The notes under the pieces are model-generated. The model ran no database searches, was not told the DNA's origin, and saw nothing but the letters and a program-made list of their open reading frames with translations. A program made the position numbers and the translations under genes. Shown here piece by piece: positions 26,402-36,396 of a stretch of 64,000 bases of DNA. This DNA is from Ectopseudomonas alcaliphila (GTDB lineage Bacteria; Pseudomonadota; Gammaproteobacteria; Pseudomonadales; Pseudomonadaceae): positions 1,302,001-1,366,000 of the forward strand of contig NZ_FNAE01000001.1 of the NCBI RefSeq assembly GCF_900101755.1. The letters run 5' to 3'. Each line of letters opens with the position of its first letter. Within the stretch, counting starts at the first letter, position 1.

Positions 26402-29400
26402 GTGTCGACTCCCTCATCCCTGCCTTCCTCTTCTCCGGGCGAGTCGCGCGCAGCATTGCGCCGCGCACTGGTGGTGCTGGTGCTGGGGATACTGGTATTG
26501 CTGGCCTGGCAGCTGACCCAGGAATATCGCCAGTTGCTCGATACCCAGAAGCAGCTGAGCCAGGGCTACAGCGCCCAACTGGCCAAGCACCTGAGCCTGA
26601 ACATGCGCCTCAAGGCGCAGGCAGGCCAGGCGATGCTGCAAAGCAGCCCAGCGCGCGCTGGCGACGGCAGCGAGTTGGTCACGACACTGCGCAGCATCTT
26701 CCCGACCCTGAACAGCGTGGCCTGGCTCGACGCCAACGGGCAGTTGCTGGCCGACAGTGCCAGCGAGTCGCGCGACCTCAGTTTCATTCGCAACCAGCAG
26801 CAACGCAGCGGCGCGACGCCCTATCACTTCGCCTTCAGCGCACTGGACGGCGGTGCGCTCTACCTGCTGCTGCGCCAGCCCGACGACAGTCACCGGGTAT
26901 TGCGCATGCGCACCAGTGCGCTGCGCGGCTGGCTGCGCGAGCAGCATCGGAGCGAGCACGCATGGTTGCTCGAAGATCTGCTCAGTCACCGCGTGATAGC
27001 GCGCGCCGACGACCTGCAGCAGGCAGGCGGCATCATCGCCCCGGTTACAGCCGCAGAACAGGCGCAAAGCCTGGAGCTGATCACCCTGCCCGGCAGCGAC
27101 TGGCAACTGCGCGCCCTGTTCGATGCAGACCGCGCCGGCAACGAGTTGATGCCGACCCTGGCCGGCAAGTTCCTGCTGTTCGCGCTGTGCACCCTGCTTA
27201 CTCTGCTGGCCCTGTACGGCCTGCAACGCGAGCAACGTAGCCTGCAGCGCCTGAATACCGAATCACGCCGCTCGCTGCGCCAGGCCGCCAGTGCACTCGG
27301 CGCTGTCGAAGAACGCATTCTGGTGACTCAGGCCGACGGCAAATTGCGCTACCTGAACCCGCAGGCCGAAGCACTGTTCGGGGTTACCAGCGAAGCGGCC
27401 GGGGAGCTCCATTTACTAGATCTGCTGCCCGATCTCGACCCGTTGCTGCTCAACAGCCCACAACTGAGCAGCGACCTGGGACCGGAGCTGATCAGAGTCG
27501 AAAGCGAGGGGCGCGCGCGGCTGTTCGCCGTGACCCGTAGCGATATCAGCGAGGTCGGGCGCCATGCCGGTTACGTCTGGGTGCTGCGCGATGTGACCGA
27601 TGAACAGCAGGCCATGCGCGTACTGCAGGAAACCCGCAGGCGCTATCAGGACATCTTCGAAGGCACGGGCGTGGCCCTCTGCGTACTCGATCTCTCCGGC
27701 CTGCGCGGCCTGTTGCTGCAGCACAAGTTGCGCGATGCGGCGGGCCTGCAGCGCTGGTTGCAGGCCGATGCAGGGCATCAGCAACGGCTGGTCGAGCAAC
27801 TGCGTATTACCGAGGCCAACCAGGTGGCGCTCAACCTGCTCGGGGTGAAGTCCACCGAACAGGCCTGGCAGCAACTGATCGACAACGGCCCGGTGCAGCC
27901 GGACGATCTGCGTTACCGCCTGGCCGTGGCCGTGCTCGAAGGCCCCAACCTGATGGAACTGGAAACCCAGTTGGTCACCGCACAAGGCTTGCAGCGGCAC
28001 GTCTGGCTGGTGCTGCGCCTGCCGGAGATGCTCCAGGACTATCAGGCCGTCACCCTGAGCATCAGCGACATCACCAGCCGCAAGCGCATCGAGCTGTCGC
28101 TGATCGAGCGTGAACGCTTCTGGTCCGAGGTGGTTCGCTCGGTCCCCGACCTGCTCTACGTGCATGACATGCAGAACCGGCAGGTCCTGTTCAGCAACCA
28201 CAGTCTCGGATTGCAGTTGGGCTATAGCGTCGGCGAGCTCAAGGCAATGGCCGGGGAGTTCTGGGAGCAGGTACTGCACCCGGACGACAGCGAATACTAC
28301 TGGCGCATCCGCAACCTGCAGAAAGTGGTCGGCGACGGCCTGTTGCTCGAATCGGTGCTGCGCTGGCGTCACCGCGACGGCCATTGGCGCTGGTTCAGCA
28401 TCCGTGAGCAGGCGCTGGCACGCGATGGCCGCGGTCGTGTCAGCCGCCTGATCGGCGTGGCCAAGGACATCACCGAACAGATCGAACGCAACCAGTCGCT
28501 GCGTGACAGCGAGCAACGCTACCGCCTGCTGGCGGAAAGCATCAGCGACGTGATTGTCTCCACCGACGACAGCCTGGTCCTGAACTACGTCAGCCCCTCG
28601 GTGGAGACCATGCTCGGCTACAACGCCGAATGGGTGACAGCCAACGGCCTGCAAGGTCTGGCGGCCAACCCGCAGCAGCTCGCCAGCCTCTACCTGCTGC
28701 TCGAACGCATTCGCGATTCGCTCGGCGAGCGGGACCGCCTCAACCGCCTGCGCGAAGAGCTGCCGGATCAGTTGTTCGTGTTCGACTGCCTGCGTGCCGA
28801 CGGCCACAAGATCCCGGTGGAACTGCGTCTGGTGCTGATGTGGGACGAGAACGGTCGCTTCGAAGGCATCCTTGGCGTTGGCCGCGACATCAGCCAGCAA
28901 CGCCGCGCGGAAAAAGACCTGCGCATGGCCGCCACGGTCTTCGAGCACTCCAACGCCGCGATCCTGGTGACCGACCCGGCCGGCTACATCGTGCAGGTCA
29001 ACAAGGCGTTCAGCCGTGTCAGCGGCTACTCCGCGGGTCAGGTGCTCGACCAGCTCCCAGGCATGCTCACCGCCGACCGCCAGCAGGCGGCGCACCTGCA
29101 GTACATCCTCGGCCAGCTCAATCAGCGCGGCAGCTGGGAGGGCGAGGTGTGGCTCAAACGCAAGGGTGGCGAAAACTTCCCGGCCTGGGTCGGCATCACC
29201 GCGGTGCATGACGAGGAAGGCGACCTGGTCAGCTACGTGTGCTTCTTCAGCGACATCAGCGAACGCAAGGCCAGCGAACAGCGCATCCATCGCCTGGCTT
29301 ACTACGATGCCCTGACCCATCTGCCCAACCGCACCCTGTTCCAGGATCGTCTGCACAGCGCCCTGCAGCATGCCGAACGGCATGACGAATGGGTGGTGCT

Positions 29401-30607
29401 GATGTTCCTCGACCTCGACCGCTTCAAGCCGATCAACGATTCCCTCGGTCACGCCGCCGGCGACCGCATGCTCAAGGACGTGGCCGTGCGCCTGTCAGCC
29501 TGTGTCGACGGCGACGACACCGTGGCACGCATGGGCGGCGACGAGTTCACCCTGCTGTTGCAGCCGCGTGCCACCCGTGAGGGCGCGTTGAATCGCGCCA
29601 TTCATGTCGCCGAGCAGATTCTCTCCAGCCTGGCGCGCCCTTTCGTCCTCGAAGGACGTGAATTCTTCGTCACCGCCAGTATCGGTATCGCCCTCGCCCC
29701 GCAGGACGGTAACGAGCTGAGCCAATTGATGAAGAACGCCGACACTGCGATGTATCACGCCAAGGAACGCGGCAAGAACAACTTCCAGTTCTACCAGGCC
29801 GACATGAACGCCAGCGCCCTGGAACGCCTGGAACTGGAAAGCGACCTGCGCCACGCCCAGGAGCAGGGCCAGTTCGTGCTGTACTACCAGCCGCAATTTT
29901 CCGGCGACGGCCACCGCCTGACCGGCGTCGAGGCACTGCTGCGCTGGAGTCACCCAATACGCGGCCTGGTACCGCCGGATGAATTCATCCCGGTGCTGGA
30001 GGAGCTCGGCCTGGTGGTGCAGGTCGGTGAGTGGGTACTGGAGGAAGCATGCCGACAGCTCAAGGCCTGGCATGAGGAAAAGATCCGCATCCCCAAGATC
30101 TCGGTCAACCTGTCGGCCCGGCAGTTCGCCGAAGGCGATCTGACGACGCGCATCGCCGCCATTCTGACCAGAACCGAGGTGCCTCCGGCCTGCCTGGAAG
30201 TGGAGCTGACCGAAAGCATCCTGATGCGCGACGTGGACAGCGCAATGCAGACCCTCAGCGAACTCAAGCACTTGGGCCTGTGCATCGCCGTGGATGATTT
30301 CGGCACCGGTTACTCGTCGCTGAACTACCTCAAGCAGTTCCCCATCGACGTTTTGAAGATCGACCGCAGCTTCGTCGACGGTCTGCCGGACGGCGAACAG
30401 GATGCGCAGATCGCCCGCGCCATCATCGCCATGGCACACAGCCTGAACATGATGGTGATCGCCGAAGGCGTGGAAAGCCATGCGCAGCTGGACTTCCTGC
30501 GTGAACACGGCTGTGACGAAGTACAGGGCTACCTACTGGGCAGGCCTATGCCTGCACGTCAGCTCACAGCCCAGTTCAGCGGTGCAGCGCTGTTCATGCT
30601 GAGCTAA
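26402..30607 (+). CDS. morA: Dual GGDEF-EAL motility regulator MorA
   Basis: A 1401-residue inner-membrane c-di-GMP enzyme. TM1 (about 22-40) and TM2 (about 254-275) enclose a periplasmic sensor. Several PAS/PAC domains follow (about 295-960), with repeated DITSRK/DISQQRR/DISERK ends. The GGDEF domain (about 965-1125) has intact MGGDEF, and the EAL domain (about 1145-1390) has intact EALLRW and DDFGTGYSS. The inhibitory RxxD site before GGDEF is not conserved (DGDD). In P. aeruginosa MorA controls flagellar timing, motility and biofilm. glyA follows, as there. The start is a GTG at 26402 with AGG about 11 bases upstream. Confidence 0.93.
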   Translation: MSTPSSLPSSSPGESRAALRRALVVLVLGILVLLAWQLTQEYRQLLDTQKQLSQGYSAQLAKHLSLNMRLKAQAGQAMLQSSPARAGDGSELVTTLRSIFPTLNSVAWLDANGQLLADSASESRDLSFIRNQQQRSGATPYHFAFSALDGGALYLLLRQPDDSHRVLRMRTSALRGWLREQHRSEHAWLLEDLLSHRVIARADDLQQAGGIIAPVTAAEQAQSLELITLPGSDWQLRALFDADRAGNELMPTLAGKFLLFALCTLLTLLALYGLQREQRSLQRLNTESRRSLRQAASALGAVEERILVTQADGKLRYLNPQAEALFGVTSEAAGELHLLDLLPDLDPLLLNSPQLSSDLGPELIRVESEGRARLFAVTRSDISEVGRHAGYVWVLRDVTDEQQAMRVLQETRRRYQDIFEGTGVALCVLDLSGLRGLLLQHKLRDAAGLQRWLQADAGHQQRLVEQLRITEANQVALNLLGVKSTEQAWQQLIDNGPVQPDDLRYRLAVAVLEGPNLMELETQLVTAQGLQRHVWLVLRLPEMLQDYQAVTLSISDITSRKRIELSLIERERFWSEVVRSVPDLLYVHDMQNRQVLFSNHSLGLQLGYSVGELKAMAGEFWEQVLHPDDSEYYWRIRNLQKVVGDGLLLESVLRWRHRDGHWRWFSIREQALARDGRGRVSRLIGVAKDITEQIERNQSLRDSEQRYRLLAESISDVIVSTDDSLVLNYVSPSVETMLGYNAEWVTANGLQGLAANPQQLASLYLLLERIRDSLGERDRLNRLREELPDQLFVFDCLRADGHKIPVELRLVLMWDENGRFEGILGVGRDISQQRRAEKDLRMAATVFEHSNAAILVTDPAGYIVQVNKAFSRVSGYSAGQVLDQLPGMLTADRQQAAHLQYILGQLNQRGSWEGEVWLKRKGGENFPAWVGITAVHDEEGDLVSYVCFFSDISERKASEQRIHRLAYYDALTHLPNRTLFQDRLHSALQHAERHDEWVVLMFLDLDRFKPINDSLGHAAGDRMLKDVAVRLSACVDGDDTVARMGGDEFTLLLQPRATREGALNRAIHVAEQILSSLARPFVLEGREFFVTASIGIALAPQDGNELSQLMKNADTAMYHAKERGKNNFQFYQADMNASALERLELESDLRHAQEQGQFVLYYQPQFSGDGHRLTGVEALLRWSHPIRGLVPPDEFIPVLEELGLVVQVGEWVLEEACRQLKAWHEEKIRIPKISVNLSARQFAEGDLTTRIAAILTRTEVPPACLEVELTESILMRDVDSAMQTLSELKHLGLCIAVDDFGTGYSSLNYLKQFPIDVLKIDRSFVDGLPDGEQDAQIARAIIAMAHSLNMMVIAEGVESHAQLDFLREHGCDEVQGYLLGRPMPARQLTAQFSGAALFMLS

Positions 30608-30757
30608 CGCCACAAGGCAGATTGGCCGCCCCTTGCGCACCAGCAGCATGAAGGCCATTTGTCAGGCTCATGACCGACCTTCATATGCCTGAATGCGACC
30701 TTTGCGGTAGAATCCGCCGCCTATTTCTTCCGCCCAACTGGTTTTCAGGGGATTGCT

Positions 30758-32011
30758 ATGTTCAGCCGTGATTTGAACCTCGCTCGTTATGACGCCGAAC
30801 TCTTTGCCGCGATGGAGCAGGAAGCTCAGCGCCAGGAAGAGCACATCGAGCTGATCGCCTCGGAAAACTACACCAGCCCGGCGGTGATGGAAGCCCAGGG
30901 CAGCGTGCTGACCAACAAGTACGCCGAAGGTTATCCGGGCAAGCGTTACTACGGTGGTTGCGAGTACGTCGACGTGGTCGAGCAACTCGCCATCGACCGC
31001 GCCAAGGAGCTGTTCGGCGCCGACTACGCCAACGTCCAGCCGCACTCCGGCAGCCAGGCCAACAGCGCCGTCTACATGGCCCTGCTCAACGCCGGTGACA
31101 CCGTGCTGGGCATGAGCCTGGCCCACGGCGGCCACCTGACCCACGGCGCCAGCGTCAGCTTCTCCGGCAAGATCTACAACGCCGTGCAGTACGGCATCAA
31201 CGACCAGGGCCTGATCGACTACGACGAAGTCGAGCGCCTGGCCATCGAACACAAGCCGAAGATGATCATCGCCGGCTTCAGCGCTTACTCGCAGGTGCTG
31301 GACTTCCCACGCTTCCGCGCCATCGCCGACAAGGTCGGTGCCTACCTGTTCGTTGACATGGCTCACGTGGCGGGTCTGGTCGCTGCCGGCCTGTACCCGA
31401 ACCCGGTGCCGTTCGCCGACGTGGTCACCACCACCACTCACAAGACCCTGCGCGGCCCGCGCGGCGGCCTGATCCTGGCACGCAAGAACGAGGAGCTGGA
31501 GAAGAAGTTCAACTCCGCAGTATTCCCGGGCGGCCAGGGCGGCCCGCTGGAGCACGTCATCGCCGCCAAGGCCGTGTGCTTCAAGGAAGCGCTGCAGCCT
31601 GAGTTCAAGGCCTACCAGGCTCAGGTGATCAAGAACGCCCAGACCATGGCCCAGGTGTTCATCGACAACGGCTACGACGTGGTCTCCGGCGGCACCGAGA
31701 ACCACCTGTTCCTGCTGAGCCTGATCAAGCAGGACATCACAGGAAAGGATGCCGACGCCGCTCTGGGTCGCGCCTTCATCACCGTGAACAAGAACAGCGT
31801 ACCGAACGATCCGCGTTCGCCGTTCGTCACCTCCGGCCTGCGTATCGGCACCCCCGCCGTCACCACTCGCGGCTTCAAGGAAGACGAATGCCGTCAACTG
31901 GCAAGCTGGATCTGCGAAGTGCTGGCCAATATCGGCAACGATGAAGTCGAAGGCCGCGTGCGCGAGCAGGTCAAAGCCCTGTGCGCCAAGTTCCCGGTCT
32001 ACGGCAACTGA
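30758..32011 (+). CDS. glyA: Serine hydroxymethyltransferase
   Basis: GlyA converts serine and tetrahydrofolate to glycine and methylene-THF, using PLP. The 417-residue protein has [14 protein letters not shown], the YYGGCEYVD loop and [14 protein letters not shown] with the PLP lysine near 229. It also has GTENHLFL towards the end. Sequence bias is very strong, as expected for a highly expressed gene. A terminator lies 45 bases after the stop. Confidence 0.97.
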   Translation: MFSRDLNLARYDAELFAAMEQEAQRQEEHIELIASENYTSPAVMEAQGSVLTNKYAEGYPGKRYYGGCEYVDVVEQLAIDRAKELFGADYANVQPHSGSQANSAVYMALLNAGDTVLGMSLAHGGHLTHGASVSFSGKIYNAVQYGINDQGLIDYDEVERLAIEHKPKMIIAGFSAYSQVLDFPRFRAIADKVGAYLFVDMAHVAGLVAAGLYPNPVPFADVVTTTTHKTLRGPRGGLILARKNEELEKKFNSAVFPGGQGGPLEHVIAAKAVCFKEALQPEFKAYQAQVIKNAQTMAQVFIDNGYDVVSGGTENHLFLLSLIKQDITGKDADAALGRAFITVNKNSVPNDPRSPFVTSGLRIGTPAVTTRGFKEDECRQLASWICEVLANIGNDEVEGRVREQVKALCAKFPVYGN

Positions 32012-32055
32012 GGCTAGCAGGCTGCTGAAAAACCACCTGCCTGCATGCCTGAAAC

Positions 32056-32088
32056 GAAGAAGCCCGCCGATTTGGCGGGCTTCTTTTT
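32056..32088 (+). terminator. Rho-independent terminator of glyA
   Basis: GAAGAAGCCCGCC and GGCGGGCTTCTTTTT form a long stem followed by T. Confidence 0.9.
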
Positions 32089-32125
32089 GCCTTCTAGATT
32101 TCCTTGTCGTGCACGGGATACAGCC

Positions 32126-32183
32126 GGTGCGCACAGCGCACCCTACTGAACTCCGCGGGCCGTAGGGTGTGCCATGCGCACCC
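32126..32183. repeat. GTAGGGTGTGC-type extragenic inverted repeat
   Basis: GGTGCGCACAGCGCACCCTAC faces CGTAGGGTGTGCCATGCGCACC between glyA and the DUF3015 gene. It shares CGCACCCTAC with 54561-54570. Confidence 0.55.
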
Positions 32184-32205
32184 ACAACGAAGCGGGCTTT
32201 ACCGC

Positions 32206-32712
32206 CTACGCCGGCTGTTTCACATAGCGCGCCAACTGCGCGTCACGGCTCATCACCTCGAGCGTGGCTGCCAGCACCTGCTCACTGGTGGCGTCGGCTT
32301 TACTGAAGATGCTGCCGAAGTTGTCGTGAGTGACCTTGGCGAAATGCGCACGATCCTGAGCCTCCACACCCAGCAAGGTGGCGTAGGCGTCCAGCGCTTC
32401 GCCCTGGCCCATCGCCATGTCTTCAGCGATGGAGTCGAGCATGCCGTTCATCGCCAGCATGGAGCGGCCGTTGTAGCCCAGCGCGCCACTGGTGTCGCAA
32501 CCGTTGGTACCGGAAGTCATACCGAAAGTGGCATTACCCGAAGTGCCATTGGTGGTGGTGGCCAGGAAGTGCGGCGCCATGCCACGCTGCCCTTCGAACA
32601 GCATGTTGCCCCAACCACAGCCATTGCCACCTGCAGCGTCGGCAAATGCACCAACACTGGCCATGCTCAACAGGCCGAAGACCAAACCGTTGCCTAGCAG
32701 TCGCTTGCTCAT
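32206..32712 (-). CDS. DUF3015 family exported protein
   Basis: A 168-residue protein with a signal peptide (MSKRLLGNGLVFGLLSMASVGAFA, cut near 24). A Gly/Asn-rich mature part follows (GNGCGWGNMLFEGQRG), with FLATTTNGTSGNATFGMTSGTNGC, which is the DUF3015 hallmark. Two Cys in the mature part may form a disulfide. The function is unknown; export to periplasm or surface is inferred. The ATG at 32712 fits the signal peptide. It is divergent from mapZ. Confidence 0.85.
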   Translation of the reverse strand: MSKRLLGNGLVFGLLSMASVGAFADAAGGNGCGWGNMLFEGQRGMAPHFLATTTNGTSGNATFGMTSGTNGCDTSGALGYNGRSMLAMNGMLDSIAEDMAMGQGEALDAYATLLGVEAQDRAHFAKVTHDNFGSIFSKADATSEQVLAATLEVMSRDAQLARYVKQPA

Positions 32713-32877
32713 ATGTGTCGCTCCGCAATATCGAGTAATAAAAACTACACAAGGAGCTTTGGCGAGACTTGGCCACCTGTCAAACTGATATATCTCAGTT
32801 GTGCGCCAGGGCACAGGTCTGCAGCACAGGCTCAATAGCCTTGGCTATAGTGATGTAAATCCTTCAGGAGTATAGGC

Positions 32878-33249
32878 ATGAGTGAATCAGCCAACGAGCG
32901 TCGGCGCTTTCAGCGCATCGCCTTCGACGCCCCCACCGTGATTGCTCAAGGTGAGCGGCAATGGTCGGCAGCTCTGCACGATATTTCACTCAAGGGCCTG
33001 CTGGTCAAAACCCCACGTGACTGGAACGGGGACCCGAACCAGCCCTTCGAAGCCCTTATCGAACTGGGTGACGAAGCCAAGGTGAAGATGGAAGTGGTGC
33101 TGACGCGCACCCAGCCGCAGTCTCTTGGTTTCGTCTGCCGCCATATCGATCTGGAGTCCATCAGCCACCTGCGCCGCCTGGTCGAACTCAACCTCGGCGA
33201 TGAACAGCTGCTGGAGCGCGAACTGGCGGCATTGGGCGAAGACGATTAG
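32878..33249 (+). CDS. mapZ: PilZ protein MapZ, c-di-GMP-dependent inhibitor of CheR
   Basis: A 123-residue PilZ protein closely like PA4608. It has ERRRFQR (RxxxR), HDISLKG (DxSxxG), DWNGDP, and the tail [29 protein letters not shown]. In P. aeruginosa MapZ with c-di-GMP binds the chemoreceptor methyltransferase CheR1 and alters chemotaxis and surface attachment. CAGGAG lies before the ATG. The window also holds two chemoreceptors that such a system could affect. Confidence 0.93.
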   Translation: MSESANERRRFQRIAFDAPTVIAQGERQWSAALHDISLKGLLVKTPRDWNGDPNQPFEALIELGDEAKVKMEVVLTRTQPQSLGFVCRHIDLESISHLRRLVELNLGDEQLLERELAALGEDD

Positions 33250-33252
33250 CCG

Positions 33253-33399
33253 TCAGTGGCGCAGACAGGCAGCCTCAGCCTGTTCACGACGCTGGCGACG
33301 CGCCTGGATACGCTGCGCCTGACGGCGTGCATCGCGCGACTCAACGGCCTTGGCGTCGAAGTTGAAAGCCCGGGAAAAGAAATCGAAGAACAGGAACAT
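33253..33399 (-). CDS. Small basic protein of unknown function (48 aa)
   Basis: A 48-residue frame starting MFLFFDFFSRAFNFDAKAVE and ending in a strongly basic helix (DARRQAQRIQARRQRREQ). GGAGA lies 7-9 bases before the ATG at 33399. An aromatic N-terminus with a basic tail suggests a membrane- or RNA-associated peptide, but no family is known to me. It is convergent with mapZ, the two stops being four bases apart. Confidence 0.6.
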   Translation of the reverse strand: MFLFFDFFSRAFNFDAKAVESRDARRQAQRIQARRQRREQAEAACLRH

Positions 33400-33515
33400 G
33401 ATGGTGTCTCCTTCAGTGGATACGCCTTCATGCTGCGCGCCGATAGCTTGCTACCTGTTGATCTCAGTCAATTTTCGCCGGTGCCTGATCGCGGCAGAAC
33501 GCCGCATGCCCGGAT

Positions 33516-33575
33516 CGCGGCTAAAGCCCCTCCCACAGTGGACTCAGGGCACTTGTGGGAGGGGCTTTAGCCGCG
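33516..33575. repeat. REPIN-like inverted repeat
   Basis: Two 22-base arms beginning CGCGGCTAAAGCCCC and ending in the exact reverse complement are separated by 16 bases. It lies downstream of radA and could end its transcript. Confidence 0.8.
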
Positions 33576-33582
33576 ACTTTCT

Positions 33583-34941
33583 TTATTCGAACAATGCATC
33601 CAGCGCCTGCTCCAGACGCGTGACAGCGACGACCTGCAAGCCCGGCGGAGCTTCCTTGGGCGCATTGCCCTTAGGCACGATAGCGCGTTTGAAGCCATGC
33701 TTGGCCGCCTCTTTCAGACGCTCCTGACCACTCGGCACCGGACGGATCTCGCCGGACAGGCCGATCTCGCCGAACACCAGCAAGTCATGCTGCAACGGCC
33801 GGTTGCGCAGGCTGGAGATCACCGCCGCCATCAGCGCCAGATCTGAGGCTGTTTCCAGCACCTTGACCCCGCCGACCACATTGAGGAACACGTCCTGGTC
33901 ATAGGTCGGGATGCCGCCGTGGCGGTGCAGCACCGCCAGGAGCATGGCCAGGCGGTTCTGATCCAGGCCCAACGTGACGCGGCGCGGATTGCCCAGGTGG
34001 CTGGTGTCGACCAGGGCCTGCACCTCCACCAGCATCGGCCGCGAGCCTTCCCAGGTGGCCATCACCACACTGCCTGGCACGGCTTCCTGAGCGCGGGTGA
34101 GGAAGATCGCCGAGGGGTTGGAAACTTCCTTCAGGCCCTTGTCGGTCATGCCGAACACACCCAGTTCGTTGACCGCGCCGAAACGGTTCTTCACCGCCCT
34201 CAGCAGGCGCAGACGACCGTCTGACTCGCCCTCGAAATACAGCACGGTGTCGACCATGTGCTCCAGCACGCGCGGGCCAGCCAGCGCGCCTTCCTTGGTC
34301 ACGTGGCCGACGAGAAAGATCGCCGTGCCGCTCTGTTTGGCGAAGCGCACCAGCAGCGCCGCACTCTCGCGCACCTGAGCGACGCCGCCGGGGGCAGACT
34401 GCAGTTGCTCGGTGAAAATGGTCTGGATCGAGTCGATGACCATGACCTTGGGCTTTTCCTGGCGCACGGTGGCGATGATCGACTCGATGCAGGTTTCGGT
34501 CATCACCTTGAGTTTGTCCTGCGGCAGATCCAGGCGGCGCGCACGCATGGCCACCTGCTGCTGCGACTCCTCACCGGTGACGTAGAGGGCGGGAAAACGC
34601 GTGGCAATATTGCACAGGGTCTGCAGCAGGATGGTCGACTTGCCGATGCCAGGGTCGCCACCGATCAGCACCACCGAGCCATCCACCAGGCCGCCACCGA
34701 GCACCCGATCCAGCTCGCCGGATGCGGTGGAAAAGCGCGGAATTTCCTCGACACTGACTTCAGCCAGGGTCTTGATATTGGCCTTGTCGCCGGCCCAACC
34801 AGTGCGCCCGCTGGGCGTGGCGCCCTCGACCACGGCTTCGACCAAGGTATTCCAGGCGCCGCACTCACCACACTGCCCTGCCCATTTGGGAAAGGTGGCG
34901 CCGCACTCGGTGCAGCCGTACATGCGTTTTACCTTGGCCAT
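33583..34941 (-). CDS. radA: DNA repair protein RadA
   Basis: RadA is a RecA-like helicase that drives branch migration in recombination. The 452-residue protein has an N-terminal zinc finger (CTECGATF, CGEC), Walker A GGDPGIGKST near 95, the RadA-specific KNRFG motif and a C-terminal Lon-like domain. The ATG at 34941 (MAKVKRMYGC) follows AGGA and is the conserved start. A REPIN-like palindrome lies right after the stop. Confidence 0.96.
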   Translation of the reverse strand: MAKVKRMYGCTECGATFPKWAGQCGECGAWNTLVEAVVEGATPSGRTGWAGDKANIKTLAEVSVEEIPRFSTASGELDRVLGGGLVDGSVVLIGGDPGIGKSTILLQTLCNIATRFPALYVTGEESQQQVAMRARRLDLPQDKLKVMTETCIESIIATVRQEKPKVMVIDSIQTIFTEQLQSAPGGVAQVRESAALLVRFAKQSGTAIFLVGHVTKEGALAGPRVLEHMVDTVLYFEGESDGRLRLLRAVKNRFGAVNELGVFGMTDKGLKEVSNPSAIFLTRAQEAVPGSVVMATWEGSRPMLVEVQALVDTSHLGNPRRVTLGLDQNRLAMLLAVLHRHGGIPTYDQDVFLNVVGGVKVLETASDLALMAAVISSLRNRPLQHDLLVFGEIGLSGEIRPVPSGQERLKEAAKHGFKRAIVPKGNAPKEAPPGLQVVAVTRLEQALDALFE

Positions 34942-35032
34942 TGCGATCAATCCTGCCGCTGAACGAAGGCTGGAACGATACCGAACAACTGGATAAATTT
35001 ACAGACCACACCACTCTGCCCGGAATGCTCAT

Positions 35033-35527
35033 ATGCAGATCCAACTGTTACCCACCAGCGCCGAACAGCTGCCGCTGCTGGCCAACCTCTACCAGTTCTA
35101 CGCCTACGAGAGTTCCGACTGGGAGCAGGAGGATGTAGAGACGGACGGACGCTTCTACATCCACCAACCACACTTGCAACGCTACTGGCAGGAACCGGGC
35201 TGGAGTGCGCAGCTGATCCTCGCCGATGGTTTCATCGCCGGCTTTCTGCTGATCGAGCGCAGCGACCTGCCGGGTATCGATGCGCCGGAATTCGCCGATC
35301 TGTTCATCCTGAAAAAGTATCGCCGCCACGGCATCGGTCGCGCGCTGGTGCAGCAGGTAATGGGCGACGGCAGCCCGTGGCTGCTGCGTTTCTATCGTCA
35401 GGATGAGCTGGCTTGCGCGTTCTGGCAGCCGCTGTTGAGCGAATGGCCCAGACCGGCGCGCCCGGTGTGGACGGAAGAAGAGGCGGACGGGCTGCTCACT
35501 TATCTGATCAACCCGCCCGTGCATTGA
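35033..35527 (+). CDS. GNAT family N-acetyltransferase
   Basis: A 164-residue protein with a GNAT fold. The acetyl-CoA loop is KKYRRHGIGRALVQQ, preceded by ADLFIL. Near the N-terminus is LYQFYAYESSDW, a subfamily trait. The substrate is unknown. It is divergent from radA with a 91-base gap. Confidence 0.82.
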   Translation: MQIQLLPTSAEQLPLLANLYQFYAYESSDWEQEDVETDGRFYIHQPHLQRYWQEPGWSAQLILADGFIAGFLLIERSDLPGIDAPEFADLFILKKYRRHGIGRALVQQVMGDGSPWLLRFYRQDELACAFWQPLLSEWPRPARPVWTEEEADGLLTYLINPPVH

Positions 35528-35540
35528 AAACGTCTGAGCG

Positions 35541-35599
35541 CAGGAGCCCGCTTGCGGGCGTTCAGCCTTGCACAAACATCGCCGGCCAGCCGGCTCCTA
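35541..35599. repeat. Extragenic palindrome between GNAT and YdcH genes
   Basis: CAGGAGCCCGCTTGCGGGCG faces GCCGGCCAGCCGGCTCCTA across about 20 bases. It lies between convergent genes and may act as a terminator. Confidence 0.55.
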
Positions 35600-35603
35600 A
35601 CAC

Positions 35604-35882
35604 TCAGCCCTTGCAGCCATTGCCACAACCGCAGCACTGACCCGCGGCACGTTTGAGCTGGCGCGCCAGCTCGTCCTTCATCGCTACGCGGTTGAGTTTC
35701 AGCGCACTGAGAGTGACATCATCGAGCAACTCGATACCGTCCTCGATACGGCAGATGCGCTTGTCCAACGCTTCGTACTCTTCGGCCTGGCGAGAGAAAT
35801 GTTCATCGCTCTGGCGCAGACGCTGCAGTTCGTTGCGCAGTTCGGGGAAATCATGAACCAGCGGATGGTGGTCGACGTGCAT
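35604..35882 (-). CDS. YdcH family (DUF465) protein with Cys-rich tail
   Basis: A 92-residue helical protein of the YdcH/DUF465 type, with HHPLVHDFPE, then YEALDKRICRIEDG and LKLNRVAMKDELARQL. It ends in an unusual CCGCGNGCKG tail with four Cys, absent from the neighbouring homologue, which could bind metal. The ATG at 35882 has AGAGG before it. An ANR box is centred about 65 bases upstream. Confidence 0.78.
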   Translation of the reverse strand: MHVDHHPLVHDFPELRNELQRLRQSDEHFSRQAEEYEALDKRICRIEDGIELLDDVTLSALKLNRVAMKDELARQLKRAAGQCCGCGNGCKG

Positions 35883-35940
35883 GATGAAGCCTCTGACAAG
35901 GAAGATGGCTCCAGCCTAGCGCCACACGTCGCCCGCTCAC

Positions 35941-35954
35941 TTGATCAGGATCAA
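35941..35954 (-). promoter_or_regulatory. ANR/FNR box upstream of the YdcH-like gene
   Basis: TTGATCAGGATCAA, a perfect ANR box identical to 17095-17108, is centred 65 bases before the ATG at 35882. It overlaps the stop codon of the upstream paralogue. Confidence 0.78.
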
Positions 35955-36199
35955 GCACTGCCCGCCTTGCGCAGCAGCTCGGCGATCTCGTCCTTGAGTC
36001 CCACCCGCTGCAGCTTGAGCCCCTGCAGGGTGAGATCATCGGCAGACTCGCGGCCATCCTCGATTTCATAGATGCGCTTGTCCAAGGCTTCATATTCGCT
36101 GGCCAGGTGGGGAAAGTGCGGGTCACTCTGCATCAACTTGCGTAACGCATCGTGCTGTTGCGGAAATTCTCGATTGAGCGGGTGATGTTCAAGCGGCAT
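35951..36199 (-). CDS. YdcH family (DUF465) protein
   Basis: An 82-residue YdcH-like protein (HHPLNREFPQQHDALRKLMQ, YEALDKRIYEIEDG, LKLQRVGLKDEIAELLRK). It is a clear tandem paralogue of the next gene downstream but lacks the Cys tail. GGAGAG lies before the ATG at 36199. Its stop codon lies in the ANR box of its neighbour, so the two can be transcribed separately. Confidence 0.78.
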   Translation of the reverse strand: MPLEHHPLNREFPQQHDALRKLMQSDPHFPHLASEYEALDKRIYEIEDGRESADDLTLQGLKLQRVGLKDEIAELLRKAGSA

Positions 36200-36396
36200 G
36201 GAGGACTCTCCCCAGAGATGGTTCTCTTAGCCTAGTCGAAGCTGGGCTACGTGCAGCCAGTGAAACATCGGCAGGCAAGACACCGGGCAGCGAACTCCAG
36301 CCGCGCCAGCACTCCGAAATGAAATGTTGCAGCTTTTCTGCTTTTTCCACTGCACTTACGCTAAATTGACCGGCCATTAGCCACTTATCCCTCTAC

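Noticed and set aside
27416..29452. Open frame of 678 codons on the minus strand
   Set aside because: It is antisense to morA, whose protein is fully supported by motifs. Long antisense frames are common in high-GC DNA.
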